64,000 bases of DNA from a virus: the IMG/VR virus record IMGVR_UViG_3300010885_025649, positions 1 to 64,000 of that record; one strand, written 5' to 3'. The notes beneath the pieces are model-generated. The model made no database searches. It was not told the DNA's origin and saw only the letters and a list, made by a program, of their open reading frames with translations. Position numbers and translations under genes: made by a program. Positions 43,050-51,454 of the stretch are shown piece by piece (positions within the stretch are counted from its first letter, which is position 1; each line of letters begins with the position of its first letter).

Positions 43050-44111
43050 TTAAGCCCCTAGTAGCAATGTAGTATCTACAGATTTACTATAATTAATCGT
43101 ACTTAAATCCACACCTTGTAGACTAAAGATCGCGGCTTTAATTAATTCTGGTTTATTATTAATAACCCCAATAGATATATTCTTAATAGCCAAGATTTGT
43201 TCAGGAATACAATAGATTAATCCTTTAGCTAAATCTTTAAGTAAAGCTTTACCAAGATCTGCAGGTTGATATTTATCTATCCAAGTAGACCAGATAGTAT
43301 TAACCAGCCGCCACTCATTATTCTTAAGTGCATTCCAAAATATAATTCGCTGATTAAAAGTCAAAGTTCCTAATTGTTCCGCTACATTTGCGCCGGTAAT
43401 ATTTATATCTTGAATAGTAAACTTCTCAATAAACCGGTACACAACTCTAGCAGAGCCATCAGAAGCTTCAGCAATTAATTCTAATCCTTCATCATCATAT
43501 TCTAAATTAGCTTTCTCAGCAATATTCTTAATCATTTCACAAAGAGAACTAGACTTTAACGGATTAAATCTACATGGCATTAATCTACTAACAAAAGCCG
43601 ACTTAAGTTTAGTGGGTTCTCTCGTGGCTACAATAAAATAAACCTTAAGTAAATTACTATTAATATACAAAGATTCAAAGTCTAATAATAGAGCATCTTG
43701 CGCGGCACCACTAAGAGCATGTACTTCATCCAGTAATATAACTCTATAACCTGTAGGAGATTGAATGGTAGTCCATTGTTTCATCCTATCTAATAAGACA
43801 GCTTTATTACCTTCTTCCGCGCATGCAAATTCTATATAACATTGTGGTAACCCTTTAGGATCTTCCAAAAGAGTTACACAATTACTACACTCATTACAAG
43901 GATTATGTCCTTGAGGATTTAAACAATTAACACGTCTACCAATAATTCTAGCCAGAGAAGTTTTACCTAATCCAGATTGTTCGGAATAAAAGTATAAAGC
44001 TTGTTCTAACTGATTCTTATTAATCATACTTTTAATAAGATTAACAATACTATCCTGATCAATAATATCTTCAAATATTCTAGGTCTAAGTTCTTCAGAT
44101 AATGATTTCAT
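43050..44111 (-). CDS. Clamp-loader ATPase, DNA polymerase III gamma/tau (DnaX)-like
   Basis: 353 residues. The N-terminal LRPRIFEDIIDQD matches the DnaX opening. Walker A is SGLGKTSLAR (GLGKT at 47-51). A zinc module has Cys 63, 72, 75 and 78 (C...PCNECSNC). Walker B is VILLDEVHALS (D128, E129), followed by sensor-1-like YFIVATREPTK and the SRC-box region SRLMPCRF. It would load the sliding clamp for the phage polymerase. Adjacent genes encode a possible delta subunit and, 3.4 kb away, the likely clamp. Confidence 0.93.
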   Translation of the reverse strand: MKSLSEELRPRIFEDIIDQDSIVNLIKSMINKNQLEQALYFYSEQSGLGKTSLARIIGRRVNCLNPQGHNPCNECSNCVTLLEDPKGLPQCYIEFACAEEGNKAVLLDRMKQWTTIQSPTGYRVILLDEVHALSGAAQDALLLDFESLYINSNLLKVYFIVATREPTKLKSAFVSRLMPCRFNPLKSSSLCEMIKNIAEKANLEYDDEGLELIAEASDGSARVVYRFIEKFTIQDINITGANVAEQLGTLTFNQRIIFWNALKNNEWRLVNTIWSTWIDKYQPADLGKALLKDLAKGLIYCIPEQILAIKNISIGVINNKPELIKAAIFSLQGVDLSTINYSKSVDTTLLLGA

Positions 44112-44112
44112 A

Positions 44113-44298
44113 TTAGTTATGTTGACTACAAATAAAGTTATAAATTTCTATAGCGGTTGGGTCTTTGTAATTATTTATCCAATAATTAATAGTATACACA
44201 AAAGTACTATAGTCAAACTTAGCATAAACATCTAGAAAATATCTACCAGTACTAGTTGTAGCAAATTGTTCAAAACTACTTAATGGTATTTCCATCAA
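44113..44298 (-). CDS. Small hypothetical protein
   Basis: 61 residues, aromatic-rich (DYSTFVYTINYWINNYKD), overlapping the 3' end of the uracil-DNA glycosylase gene by 23 bases and ending one base before the clamp-loader gene. Coupled placement supports translation; no family is recognised. Confidence 0.45.
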   Translation of the reverse strand: MMEIPLSSFEQFATTSTGRYFLDVYAKFDYSTFVYTINYWINNYKDPTAIEIYNFICSQHN

Positions 44299-45034
44299 CT
44301 AGCTCCTTTAATAATATAATATCTTGAATTTGAAACCAGCGCGCACTAAGTGGTGGTGGATTGGAGATATAATCTTGCTCTAACTTACCATTATCTAACC
44401 AAATATCTCTATGTGTAAAGGTTTCATATAAATATGGATTAGCAGAACAGATACATTTATGTCCTTTAGTAGAAGTGAATACTTCATTACGAGCAATAGC
44501 CGAAGTATTGAAAGCTTCTAATTGAGGAACTAGATATTTCATAGCTCTCAAAGCTTGGTTACCCGCGATTAAAATAGGAACTATAGGTAAAGCATTTAAC
44601 TCACTTTGTAACCAGCGGCCACATTGTTGTATATACTCAGCAGTAACTTTATTATCTCCTGGTTTACATTTAATAGCATTAGTATAATAACCTAAATGAT
44701 CTGTACTACTAATTACTTGATCTATATAATCTTTATATTTATTAGATTGTGTGAAAGTGCCACCTTTAGTTCCTCTATAAAAGGAATATAAAGTGCGAAG
44801 CTCTTTAGCTTTCTCTGGATACCAAATCCCAAAGATAACTCGGCGGATATAACCGCCGGTAACTCCAACTAGAGAAGCTCCTTGACCCACTTCTTGAGAC
44901 CCGGGATAATCAGAGATAATTATAAATTTGGGATTTCTATAATTACCTGAACTCGGTGTAGGAATGGCAGCTAAAGAGCAAGTACCAGTTGGATTACCGG
45001 TACAATTACATAAATCATTTAACACATTAATCAT
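44276..45034 (-). CDS. Uracil-DNA glycosylase superfamily protein (family 4-like)
   Basis: 252 residues. Motif 1 FIIISDYPGSQEVGQGASLVG corresponds to the G-E-x-P-G...GRPFVG loop of family 4/5 UDGs, with DYPG replacing EAPG. YYTNAIKCKPGDNKVT is the N-x-x-K-C-x-P...N-R segment, followed by a helix and IVPILIAGNQALRAM, the IxxLG strand. An N-terminal CNC....C and a later Cys pair could bind an Fe-S cluster. NPYLYETF may replace the HPS motif. It removes uracil from DNA, matching the dUTPase encoded upstream. It overlaps the VWA gene by 4 bases. Confidence 0.8.
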   Translation of the reverse strand: MINVLNDLCNCTGNPTGTCSLAAIPTPSSGNYRNPKFIIISDYPGSQEVGQGASLVGVTGGYIRRVIFGIWYPEKAKELRTLYSFYRGTKGGTFTQSNKYKDYIDQVISSTDHLGYYTNAIKCKPGDNKVTAEYIQQCGRWLQSELNALPIVPILIAGNQALRAMKYLVPQLEAFNTSAIARNEVFTSTKGHKCICSANPYLYETFTHRDIWLDNGKLEQDYISNPPPLSARWFQIQDIILLKELVDGNTIK

Positions 45035-46275
45035 TCTGGTCGCATATATAAGGTTCTACCAAAAGGGGCAGCAAGTTTATTGTCAGTGGAAATAAATAGG
45101 ATTGGAAAAGGATATGAATCTTTACAACCATCATACAGAATCCCCAGATCGGTAAATACTAGGACTAGTTTTGGTTTATAGGATTCAACCAGTTTCATAG
45201 CAGGGCCGATACAAGTACCACCCCCGCCTTTAAAGTCAACCATATTCGATTCCACTTTACTTTTAAAAGAGATTCCATCCGCCTTAAATACTTTATCAAC
45301 TTGTACAACAGCATCCCAAGCAATAAAGTGAATATCACATCCGGTCAGATTCTGAATATAGTCCACATGAGAACTAATCTCAGGTAATGCTGTAGGATCT
45401 CCTAATACTGAACCTGAAGTATCAATTAGGAAGAAGATTCTATCAATCCCTTCAACCTCAGCTATATTCGGCATTAAGAACTCATCATTACCGCAAGCAA
45501 AGTTACGTTTATGTGGTCTAGACCAATCATCATCAAACTTAGCTGAGGTTGCATCCAGCATATACTTACGCAGGATTACAAAATAAGCAATCTTAATCTC
45601 AAAGTTACCAAGCTTAAACTTAGCAAAAAGTGAACCGGGATTAGAACCCGCTTTAAGTTGTTGTAAGACTTGTCTAAAATGTTGCTGCTGTGTTAAGTAA
45701 TCCTGACTATAAATATCCTTGATATATCCCGGAAGGGGGTCGTCAAAGGTTTCATCAAAGGTAGAATCATAAGCATCAGCCGGAACAAACTTAATTAACT
45801 TCTTAAGAATCTCATATAGAGATTGGACATCCCAATTAGTAATATCCGCAAGTATTGAGTTTAATTCTTTTGGTAGAAGGTTAGCTAAGGAGTCACTAGT
45901 AGTAATCCCAAGAATCTGATTAAAGAAAACCATACTAGCCATATTCCAAAGAGTTCTATCTCGCCCATTAAGCATGGCTTCTTGGGGATGTTGATTGACA
46001 ATGGCTAGTGCAATTTTAGTTAGCTCTTTAACTTGGGGTAACAATGCCGGGGCGCTAAGACTGGGGTTAATTGCAGAGGCCAAGGTTTTATATGCTTGGT
46101 TCATCTGAAAGAACTTATTACCTAACCTAATGGATTTACCATTAGTTTTAATTAAGAAGTCCTCATCAACAACCTTAATTGGAGTCCAAAGTAACAAAGC
46201 AGTAAGTTCAGGGAATGTCTCAGTAATATGCTGTTTAAGAAATTCCAAGAATGCCAAATTATAATCTAGACTCAT
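45031..46275 (-). CDS. VWA-domain protein paired with the MoxR ATPase
   Basis: 414 residues. The N-terminal half is helical, including a DUF2201-like metallopeptidase-fold segment without an obvious HExxH. A von Willebrand A domain follows: FFLIDTSGS (DxSxS at 285-289), GGGTCIGP (T354), LVFTDLG (D376), the complete MIDAS metal site. It overlaps the AAA gene and the UDG gene by 4 bases each. MoxR/VWA pairs act as chaperone-like remodelling machines in bacteria, and phage N4 encodes a comparable pair needed for replication. The target in this phage is unknown. Confidence 0.87.
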   Translation of the reverse strand: MSLDYNLAFLEFLKQHITETFPELTALLLWTPIKVVDEDFLIKTNGKSIRLGNKFFQMNQAYKTLASAINPSLSAPALLPQVKELTKIALAIVNQHPQEAMLNGRDRTLWNMASMVFFNQILGITTSDSLANLLPKELNSILADITNWDVQSLYEILKKLIKFVPADAYDSTFDETFDDPLPGYIKDIYSQDYLTQQQHFRQVLQQLKAGSNPGSLFAKFKLGNFEIKIAYFVILRKYMLDATSAKFDDDWSRPHKRNFACGNDEFLMPNIAEVEGIDRIFFLIDTSGSVLGDPTALPEISSHVDYIQNLTGCDIHFIAWDAVVQVDKVFKADGISFKSKVESNMVDFKGGGGTCIGPAMKLVESYKPKLVLVFTDLGILYDGCKDSYPFPILFISTDNKLAAPFGRTLYMRPE

Positions 46276-47471
46276 ACGGTATCATTTCCCTTTTTCTCTA
46301 ATTGAGCGATGGCAGTATAAACTTTAGACTTCATGGTATCAGTAGCCTTTTCATGTAATTTCCATTCCAAACTGCGAGTAAATATAATTAACTCTTTAGG
46401 AGGGAACTTCAATACTTTAATTGCCAGGTTATTAATACCAAATCCGGAGATCTCTTTAGCAGGAACTCCAGGAGCTGCGCTATTAGCTAAGATTAATAGA
46501 ATGCTTAAAGCTTTTTGAGCAGTTAAACTATCTACTACCAAAGATGGTAAACCATAAGCAATGGTATAAAGACTGGTAGGTTTATTAATGGCCGCAATCT
46601 TCTCAGTAATTTTATCAGAAGTTAAAGTCATTAACTCACTAATACTTAAAGCAAAATAGCCTAAAGCAAAGTCATCCATGAAGGTAACTGCAATTTCATT
46701 ACCAATAAGTCCCCGAACAGCAAAACCAACTTGAGTTTTAATGGCATCGATATTTCCGGGATCATACATAGTTTCAATGCTTTTAATCAAATTACTTACC
46801 TTAACCCAAGATCTTGGACTAGGGCTAATCAAATCGTCCTGTTTAGTACGGTTAAGATAATGCGGATTTGCTTTAATAAAACCCAATACGCTGCTATGAA
46901 CATCATTTTCTTGTGCCCATTCTAACCAATTTAGTGCGGTAGGCACTAAAGTACAATGCCAAAATCTATCTGCCATTGCACTTCCGATTGGATTATGCAA
47001 CGCACCATCTTCTTGGCGGTTACCAGCAGCAAGTACAATCCAACCATCCGGAAGGAAATAATCATTACCAATTCTGCGTTCAGTAAGAAGTTGATAAACA
47101 GTTACTTGTAATCGGGGGTGCGCTGCAGGCAATTCATCTAAGAAGATAACTCCACGGCCAGTATCATTCATAGGCGGGAGATAAGTGGTACGAATATAAT
47201 GCAAGACTTCTTCCGCATATTCTTCAGAGTATTTAGATTTAGGAACACCACGAAGATCTTCAGGAGAAATCTGACTAAGAATCAAGGGAACATATTTAGC
47301 ATTTAATAGCTTAGCTACTTGTGCAACGATTTCACTTTTACCAATACCACGATCGCCCCAAATCATTGCAGATTGTTTTGGTACTGCAGTATAACAGACT
47401 TTAAGAAATTCAATTAATTCTTTAGGGGATAAGTCAGCAGCATTGATACTACCAGTTTGAGTTACAGACAT
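46272..47471 (-). CDS. MoxR-family AAA+ ATPase
   Basis: 399 residues. Walker A is GDRGIGKS (39-46), Walker B GVIFLDELPA (D112, E113), then VYQLLTERRIG, VLAAGNRQED (sensor 1) and the MADRFWHC arginine-finger region. The order and the GDxGxGKS form are those of MoxR ATPases. The C-terminal part carries a helical lid. It is co-transcribed with the VWA gene (4-base overlap), with which it should form a remodelling complex. It is preceded by a 21-base gap with a GGAAA Shine-Dalgarno-like site. Confidence 0.92.
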   Translation of the reverse strand: MSVTQTGSINAADLSPKELIEFLKVCYTAVPKQSAMIWGDRGIGKSEIVAQVAKLLNAKYVPLILSQISPEDLRGVPKSKYSEEYAEEVLHYIRTTYLPPMNDTGRGVIFLDELPAAHPRLQVTVYQLLTERRIGNDYFLPDGWIVLAAGNRQEDGALHNPIGSAMADRFWHCTLVPTALNWLEWAQENDVHSSVLGFIKANPHYLNRTKQDDLISPSPRSWVKVSNLIKSIETMYDPGNIDAIKTQVGFAVRGLIGNEIAVTFMDDFALGYFALSISELMTLTSDKITEKIAAINKPTSLYTIAYGLPSLVVDSLTAQKALSILLILANSAAPGVPAKEISGFGINNLAIKVLKFPPKELIIFTRSLEWKLHEKATDTMKSKVYTAIAQLEKKGNDTV

Positions 47472-47492
47472 GTTGTTTAATTTCCTTGTGTA

Positions 47493-48590
47493 TTAAATGA
47501 TGGGTGAGAGTAAAACTATACCAGCTTCTTTAAAGTTGGGATTATATATACGAATATAATAAGTATTAGCAATTGGCATAAACTGTTCAATCGCTATAAT
47601 ATCTGCATCTTTAAAATAACTACTAATAATAAAATATAATTTACTCGCCTCGTAATTCATAGTCACCCAATCACCAAGTTGTTTATAACAACTGATTTCT
47701 GCGTGATTAACTAAAGAATTACTATCATTAATAATACTTAACAAATCCTCATTAAAACTAAAGGAGCTACTACTAGTATCTTCAGTAATCTTAATTTGAT
47801 TTAAAGCTATTAATAATTCCATTCTAGGGAATTCTAAACAGCTTATAGCATCTGTATTAAGAGCTTGATCAATAATAGCTACTTGATTATTATCTACTAA
47901 TAACTTTAATTGATATTTAGAAACTTCAGTAACAAAAGATAAAACAGAATTATTATCATAGCAGATTTGAATATCTGCAGATTTTAATTCAGGTAAACCT
48001 TTAAGCATATCCGGATTAATAACTAATACTAATGGAGATTTAACATCAATAGTATTAGCAATAACCTGCTTATATGCCGTAGTTAAATCAAATGTCCAAC
48101 TATAAGCAGTTAAAGTTTTACTGTTAAATACAAGAGCTATATTAGATTTACTAGTATTAGCTAGTTTATTAAACCAAGAATACACTTCATCAGGAGAATC
48201 AGATTGGAATATTACATTAGTATTATACGGTTCAAGTTTGAATTGCGCCGTAGTATATTTTGATAATGGAATATCAATCTTATTATTTCCTGTACCTTTA
48301 ACAACCAGTTTAGATTTAGCCGCACTAATTGTACAAGATGGTTTAGGATCCAATGCTTTAATTCTACTTAGCATTAAGTTACCATTAACCAAATAGCTAT
48401 CCTTATTAGGAGTACAATCTGGAACAAGCACAGTTACTTGAGCTTTAGTAGGATTACAAGCGCTAAGTAATACTCCACCTGCTGCAGGCTCAATTAGAAT
48501 AGTTTCAGTTAATGCATTATCCGAGCTAGTGGTTTTAACAATAGCTTGTAGGAACTTTATAAACTGTGTACTATTATCAATCAATAACAT
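47493..48590 (-). CDS. Probable DNA polymerase sliding clamp (DnaN-like)
   Basis: 365 residues, almost exactly the bacterial beta-clamp length, in a block that also holds a clamp loader and polymerase. Three repeated clamp-like domains can be traced. The first contains TETILIEPAAGGVLLSACNP and YLVNGNLMLSRIKAL. The last contains ASKLYFIISSYFKDADIIAI, the strand QFMPIANTYYIRIYNP and IVLLSPI, resembling the C-terminal beta-clamp strands that end in VMPMR. Sequence identity to known clamps is low by eye, so this is an inference from length, pattern and neighbours. Confidence 0.55.
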   Translation of the reverse strand: MLLIDNSTQFIKFLQAIVKTTSSDNALTETILIEPAAGGVLLSACNPTKAQVTVLVPDCTPNKDSYLVNGNLMLSRIKALDPKPSCTISAAKSKLVVKGTGNNKIDIPLSKYTTAQFKLEPYNTNVIFQSDSPDEVYSWFNKLANTSKSNIALVFNSKTLTAYSWTFDLTTAYKQVIANTIDVKSPLVLVINPDMLKGLPELKSADIQICYDNNSVLSFVTEVSKYQLKLLVDNNQVAIIDQALNTDAISCLEFPRMELLIALNQIKITEDTSSSSFSFNEDLLSIINDSNSLVNHAEISCYKQLGDWVTMNYEASKLYFIISSYFKDADIIAIEQFMPIANTYYIRIYNPNFKEAGIVLLSPII

Positions 48591-48591
48591 A

Positions 48592-49092
48592 TTAATTAAA
48601 CTCCGAAGTGCGTGGATCTTGTGTAGCTAAATTAGCTAATACAGAATTGTAACTACTTAAGACTTTATGTAAGTCTTTAGTTTCTTTCATATAATCAAAG
48701 AGACTATTAGTAAGTTCTAAATCCTCATAAAACTTAGATAATTGAAAGAAAGCTTTAATTCGATTAGGGCTAAATTTATACATAAGCAATAATTTAGTAT
48801 CGGATAAATAAGTAGTCTTAGCAAAATCACTTGAAGTTAATAACTCAAGATTTAATTCCGCCATAAAATTCAACAAAGTATTTACAACTTCAAAGTTATT
48901 ACTATCAACTGCAGTAAAATCCTCAAGTAATAATTCCACTAATATCTTAGAGCTACACATAAATAAAAGGACAGAGCAGTTCTCTGTTGTAACTGTAACA
49001 ATAGTCCCATCTAAATTAGGTGTAGCTGTAGCAGATTCCAATCCTAAAACCCCTATAAAAGTTTTAGCAAATGACATTAAAGAATGATTCAT
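48592..49092 (-). CDS. Hypothetical protein between polymerase and clamp genes
   Basis: 166 residues from ATG 49092, one base after the polymerase stop. A longer frame would start inside the polymerase and is not needed. Leu/Phe-rich alpha/beta pattern (MSFAKTFIGVLGL, SVLLFMCSSKILVELLL) and a helical C-terminus (RIKAFFQLSKFYEDLELTN). No recognised family; a replication accessory role is possible from position. Confidence 0.5.
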   Translation of the reverse strand: MNHSLMSFAKTFIGVLGLESATATPNLDGTIVTVTTENCSVLLFMCSSKILVELLLEDFTAVDSNNFEVVNTLLNFMAELNLELLTSSDFAKTTYLSDTKLLLMYKFSPNRIKAFFQLSKFYEDLELTNSLFDYMKETKDLHKVLSSYNSVLANLATQDPRTSEFN

Positions 49093-49093
49093 G

Positions 49094-50101
49094 TTAGTGT
49101 TCCCAATAAGTATTACAGCCAAATTCCGACGCGCCTTTAACAACATTATTCATTAGTGCCGTCGCAACTATTTCCATCATATTCTTTATTCTATAAATAT
49201 GTTTACTAGCTTCTGTATCATAGACAAAGCTTTTATAAGTATTAGATTTCTTATTATAGCTACAATTGATTATGGATTCCGGACTATAAACACTTTCATA
49301 TTTGTTAGTATCAATAGTTAAATTCCCAGGGATCTCGAATATTAATTCATCATGAACTTGCAGGATTAATGAATTAGGAAACTCTTTAGATATTTCTATC
49401 ATAGCTTCCTTAATTTGTTCTGCAGCAAAGGATTGAATAGGTGCATTTACTCCTTGTCGTCTACAAGCATTAGCATCAGATTTACCAACACTAGCATCAT
49501 TAACAAATCTGATTCTACCCTCTGCATTAACCGCATAATAGGTTAAGCCAGCAAACTCCATCTTATCAGCAATCCAAGATTTAAGTACCGGGAATGGATC
49601 AAAGTAATTATTAATAATTATTTCAGCATCTCTAACAGCTTTACGTTGTGCTAACTTTTCTCCAAAGCCTTTATCTACATATGTTTTAGCCAAGTTAAAA
49701 TCTTTAGCTAAACCATCTGCTCCTTTAGCATAGATTTGCCCTAAGCCAATAATTTTAGCTAGATCTCGCAAAGACTTATTATAAATAGGATGAATATGCG
49801 CCGCGGCTATAGGTTTTAATTCATTAAAGGTCCAGTTAGGATTATTAAAGAACTCAGGATAGTTATGATGGAAGACATCTTTAAACATTAAATATGCAGT
49901 CATAGTATGTGCATCCTGCCCTGAGTTCTGAATACGAATCATCTCAGGATCATTAGACATAAATGCCGCGATTCTAATTTCTTGACTAGATAAATCGACA
50001 CTCAGTAATAATTTGTTAGGCGGCGAGACAAATATGTGTCTATAGTTCTTCTCTTTACCATCTAAAGGATCTATCAGTTTTACTTTACTTATTTGTTGCA
50101 T
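49094..50101 (-). CDS. polA: DNA polymerase I (family A), 3' exon: palm and fingers
   Basis: C-terminal half of a split polymerase. The first residues (N)MQQISKVK continue the NLQQIP motif interrupted by the intron. Motif A is VDLSSQEIRIAAFMS (catalytic Asp), motif B RDLAKIIGLGQIYAKG (Arg, Lys, Tyr), then NAPIQSFAAEQIKEAM, and motif C QVHDELIFEIP. An insertion of about 50 residues follows motif C (NKYESVYSPESI to SKHIYR) before the last helix. The true exon begins upstream of the ATG at 50101; the AAC before it belongs to the coding sequence. It needs splicing to the 51434-52693 part. Confidence 0.93.
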   Translation of the reverse strand: MQQISKVKLIDPLDGKEKNYRHIFVSPPNKLLLSVDLSSQEIRIAAFMSNDPEMIRIQNSGQDAHTMTAYLMFKDVFHHNYPEFFNNPNWTFNELKPIAAAHIHPIYNKSLRDLAKIIGLGQIYAKGADGLAKDFNLAKTYVDKGFGEKLAQRKAVRDAEIIINNYFDPFPVLKSWIADKMEFAGLTYYAVNAEGRIRFVNDASVGKSDANACRRQGVNAPIQSFAAEQIKEAMIEISKEFPNSLILQVHDELIFEIPGNLTIDTNKYESVYSPESIINCSYNKKSNTYKSFVYDTEASKHIYRIKNMMEIVATALMNNVVKGASEFGCNTYWEH

Positions 50102-50104
50102 GTT

Positions 50105-51454
50105 CTTAACTACCCTTACTTATTCTTACGTAAGGGAATGGACTATATCATAATCTTACATGCTTTCTTGTATCTTTTATACTTTCTTTCAATTCCCCAA
50201 CCATCATAATCTTTATATAACCAATTACATAAAGTATAAGTGTCTTTTTTATTACTTCTAAATCCTGGATATTTTCTAGTCTTATTATCTCTATAAATGT
50301 AATCTTTCTTTAAATTTACATCTAAAGTTTTATTCAATAACAATATAAGACCTTCTATAAAAGTTTCACTACCACAATAAATCCTAACTTCATTACTACG
50401 TATTGAGCCATCCCCATCTATAACCCCTCTAATGTAATATCTTAAACATTCAGGGTCATAAAAAGTAGTTGGCATGCTACAAGTAAAGGTTTTATTGTTA
50501 TGTAAATTGTAATGTAAACTTAAATAGTTACGTAAGTATTTTCCAGTTAGCGTAATATCATAATTATAACTATTAAACTTAGACACATAGTAACTTTTAA
50601 TATCTCTATTAAAGTAACTGCCTAACTTAATAATTATATCCTTATCTTTTTCATGTAATCTTAAAGATACCCGGTTGCCTCTATCATCAATAAAACCATC
50701 AGTAACTAATAAACCACAATAATAATTAAATACAGGATTAGTATAATCAACTTTAGTAGTATCCCAGCTAACAGGTACTATTGGTTTATGACTAATGATA
50801 TCATTAATTTTTAGTAGACATTTTATTGCACCTGGAGTTCTATTAGCTATTTTAGATATTTGAGTTGGAGTCAAATTATCATTAACATATAAATTAATAA
50901 TATTATCTTTTTCTTCTTTAGTATAAAATCTACCTTTTGGCATTATAAGACTCTCTGCGCTCAAGATTATTTCATCTTATTAATATGTCTATATTTTAAC
51001 ACACATTAACTTAGATTACTATAATTAGTCTCTAGACGTTCCTAAAGTTTCCTTGTAGGCTTCGCTTGGTATTGGCCCATTTATAAAGAAAGGCGTTCAC
51101 CGAGTTCACAGAGTTTTCATATAATATCACTACTATATGCCCCCACTTAACAAAGGGTTGTTTGAACTAAATCTCAGTTGTTATCTTATAGGCTCTTTAT
51201 CCTATAATTCTTAAGGTTTTCCATCCCTTAAGGTCAGAGTACCTCTTTAACTATTAGTATAGTTAAACCTTGTTCTTGGATATTTCATCATATGTATTAT
51301 AACATACACTTAGACTACTTTATCTACTCGTTACACACGTTTATTAATATTTCTATTAACACTGGCTAGGGATTCCCCATAAATATGTGGAGGGGTTCCC
51401 CTAATTAAAGGTTTTTACACTACAGAATCACTTCTATATGGGGCAGATATGTTT
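50105..51454 (-). mobile_element. Group I intron in polA (boundaries approximate)
   Basis: The polymerase frame breaks within TG(R)..NLQQI and resumes about 1.35 kb later, and the 469 bases at 50965-51433 hold no gene. Core elements are visible on the minus strand: an R-like AACGTCTAGAGACTA (51026-51040) and an S-like TGATATAGTCC near 50140-50150 that can pair GACTA/TAGTC as P7. A strong stem AGGGGTTCCCCT lies at 51391-51402. A candidate P1 pairs exon GGGU (ending at 51455) with GCCC at 51441-51444, with U.G at the splice site. Exact splice sites are not resolved, and the proposed pair would drop the arginine of TGR. Confidence 0.82.
50143..50943 (-). CDS. LAGLIDADG homing endonuclease inside the polA intron
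   Basis: 266 residues from ATG 50943 (a TTG at 50964 is possible). Two LAGLIDADG helices are intact: YYCGLLVTDGFID and YIRGVIDGDGSI. The N-terminal FYTKEEKDNIINLYVNDNLT..QISKIANRTPGAI looks like a DNA-binding HTH/NUMOD-type segment. The stop codon TAG lies inside the intron's S/P7 sequence GATATAGTCC, so the gene fills the loop between the two P7 strands. It would cut intron-less polA alleles. Confidence 0.9.
   Translation of the reverse strand: MPKGRFYTKEEKDNIINLYVNDNLTPTQISKIANRTPGAIKCLLKINDIISHKPIVPVSWDTTKVDYTNPVFNYYCGLLVTDGFIDDRGNRVSLRLHEKDKDIIIKLGSYFNRDIKSYYVSKFNSYNYDITLTGKYLRNYLSLHYNLHNNKTFTCSMPTTFYDPECLRYYIRGVIDGDGSIRSNEVRIYCGSETFIEGLILLLNKTLDVNLKKDYIYRDNKTRKYPGFRSNKKDTYTLCNWLYKDYDGWGIERKYKRYKKACKIMI

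Noticed and set aside
50102-51433. PolA split interpreted as a frameshift or sequencing error
   Set aside because: The interruption holds a complete LAGLIDADG gene and group I core-like strands, so an intron explains it better.
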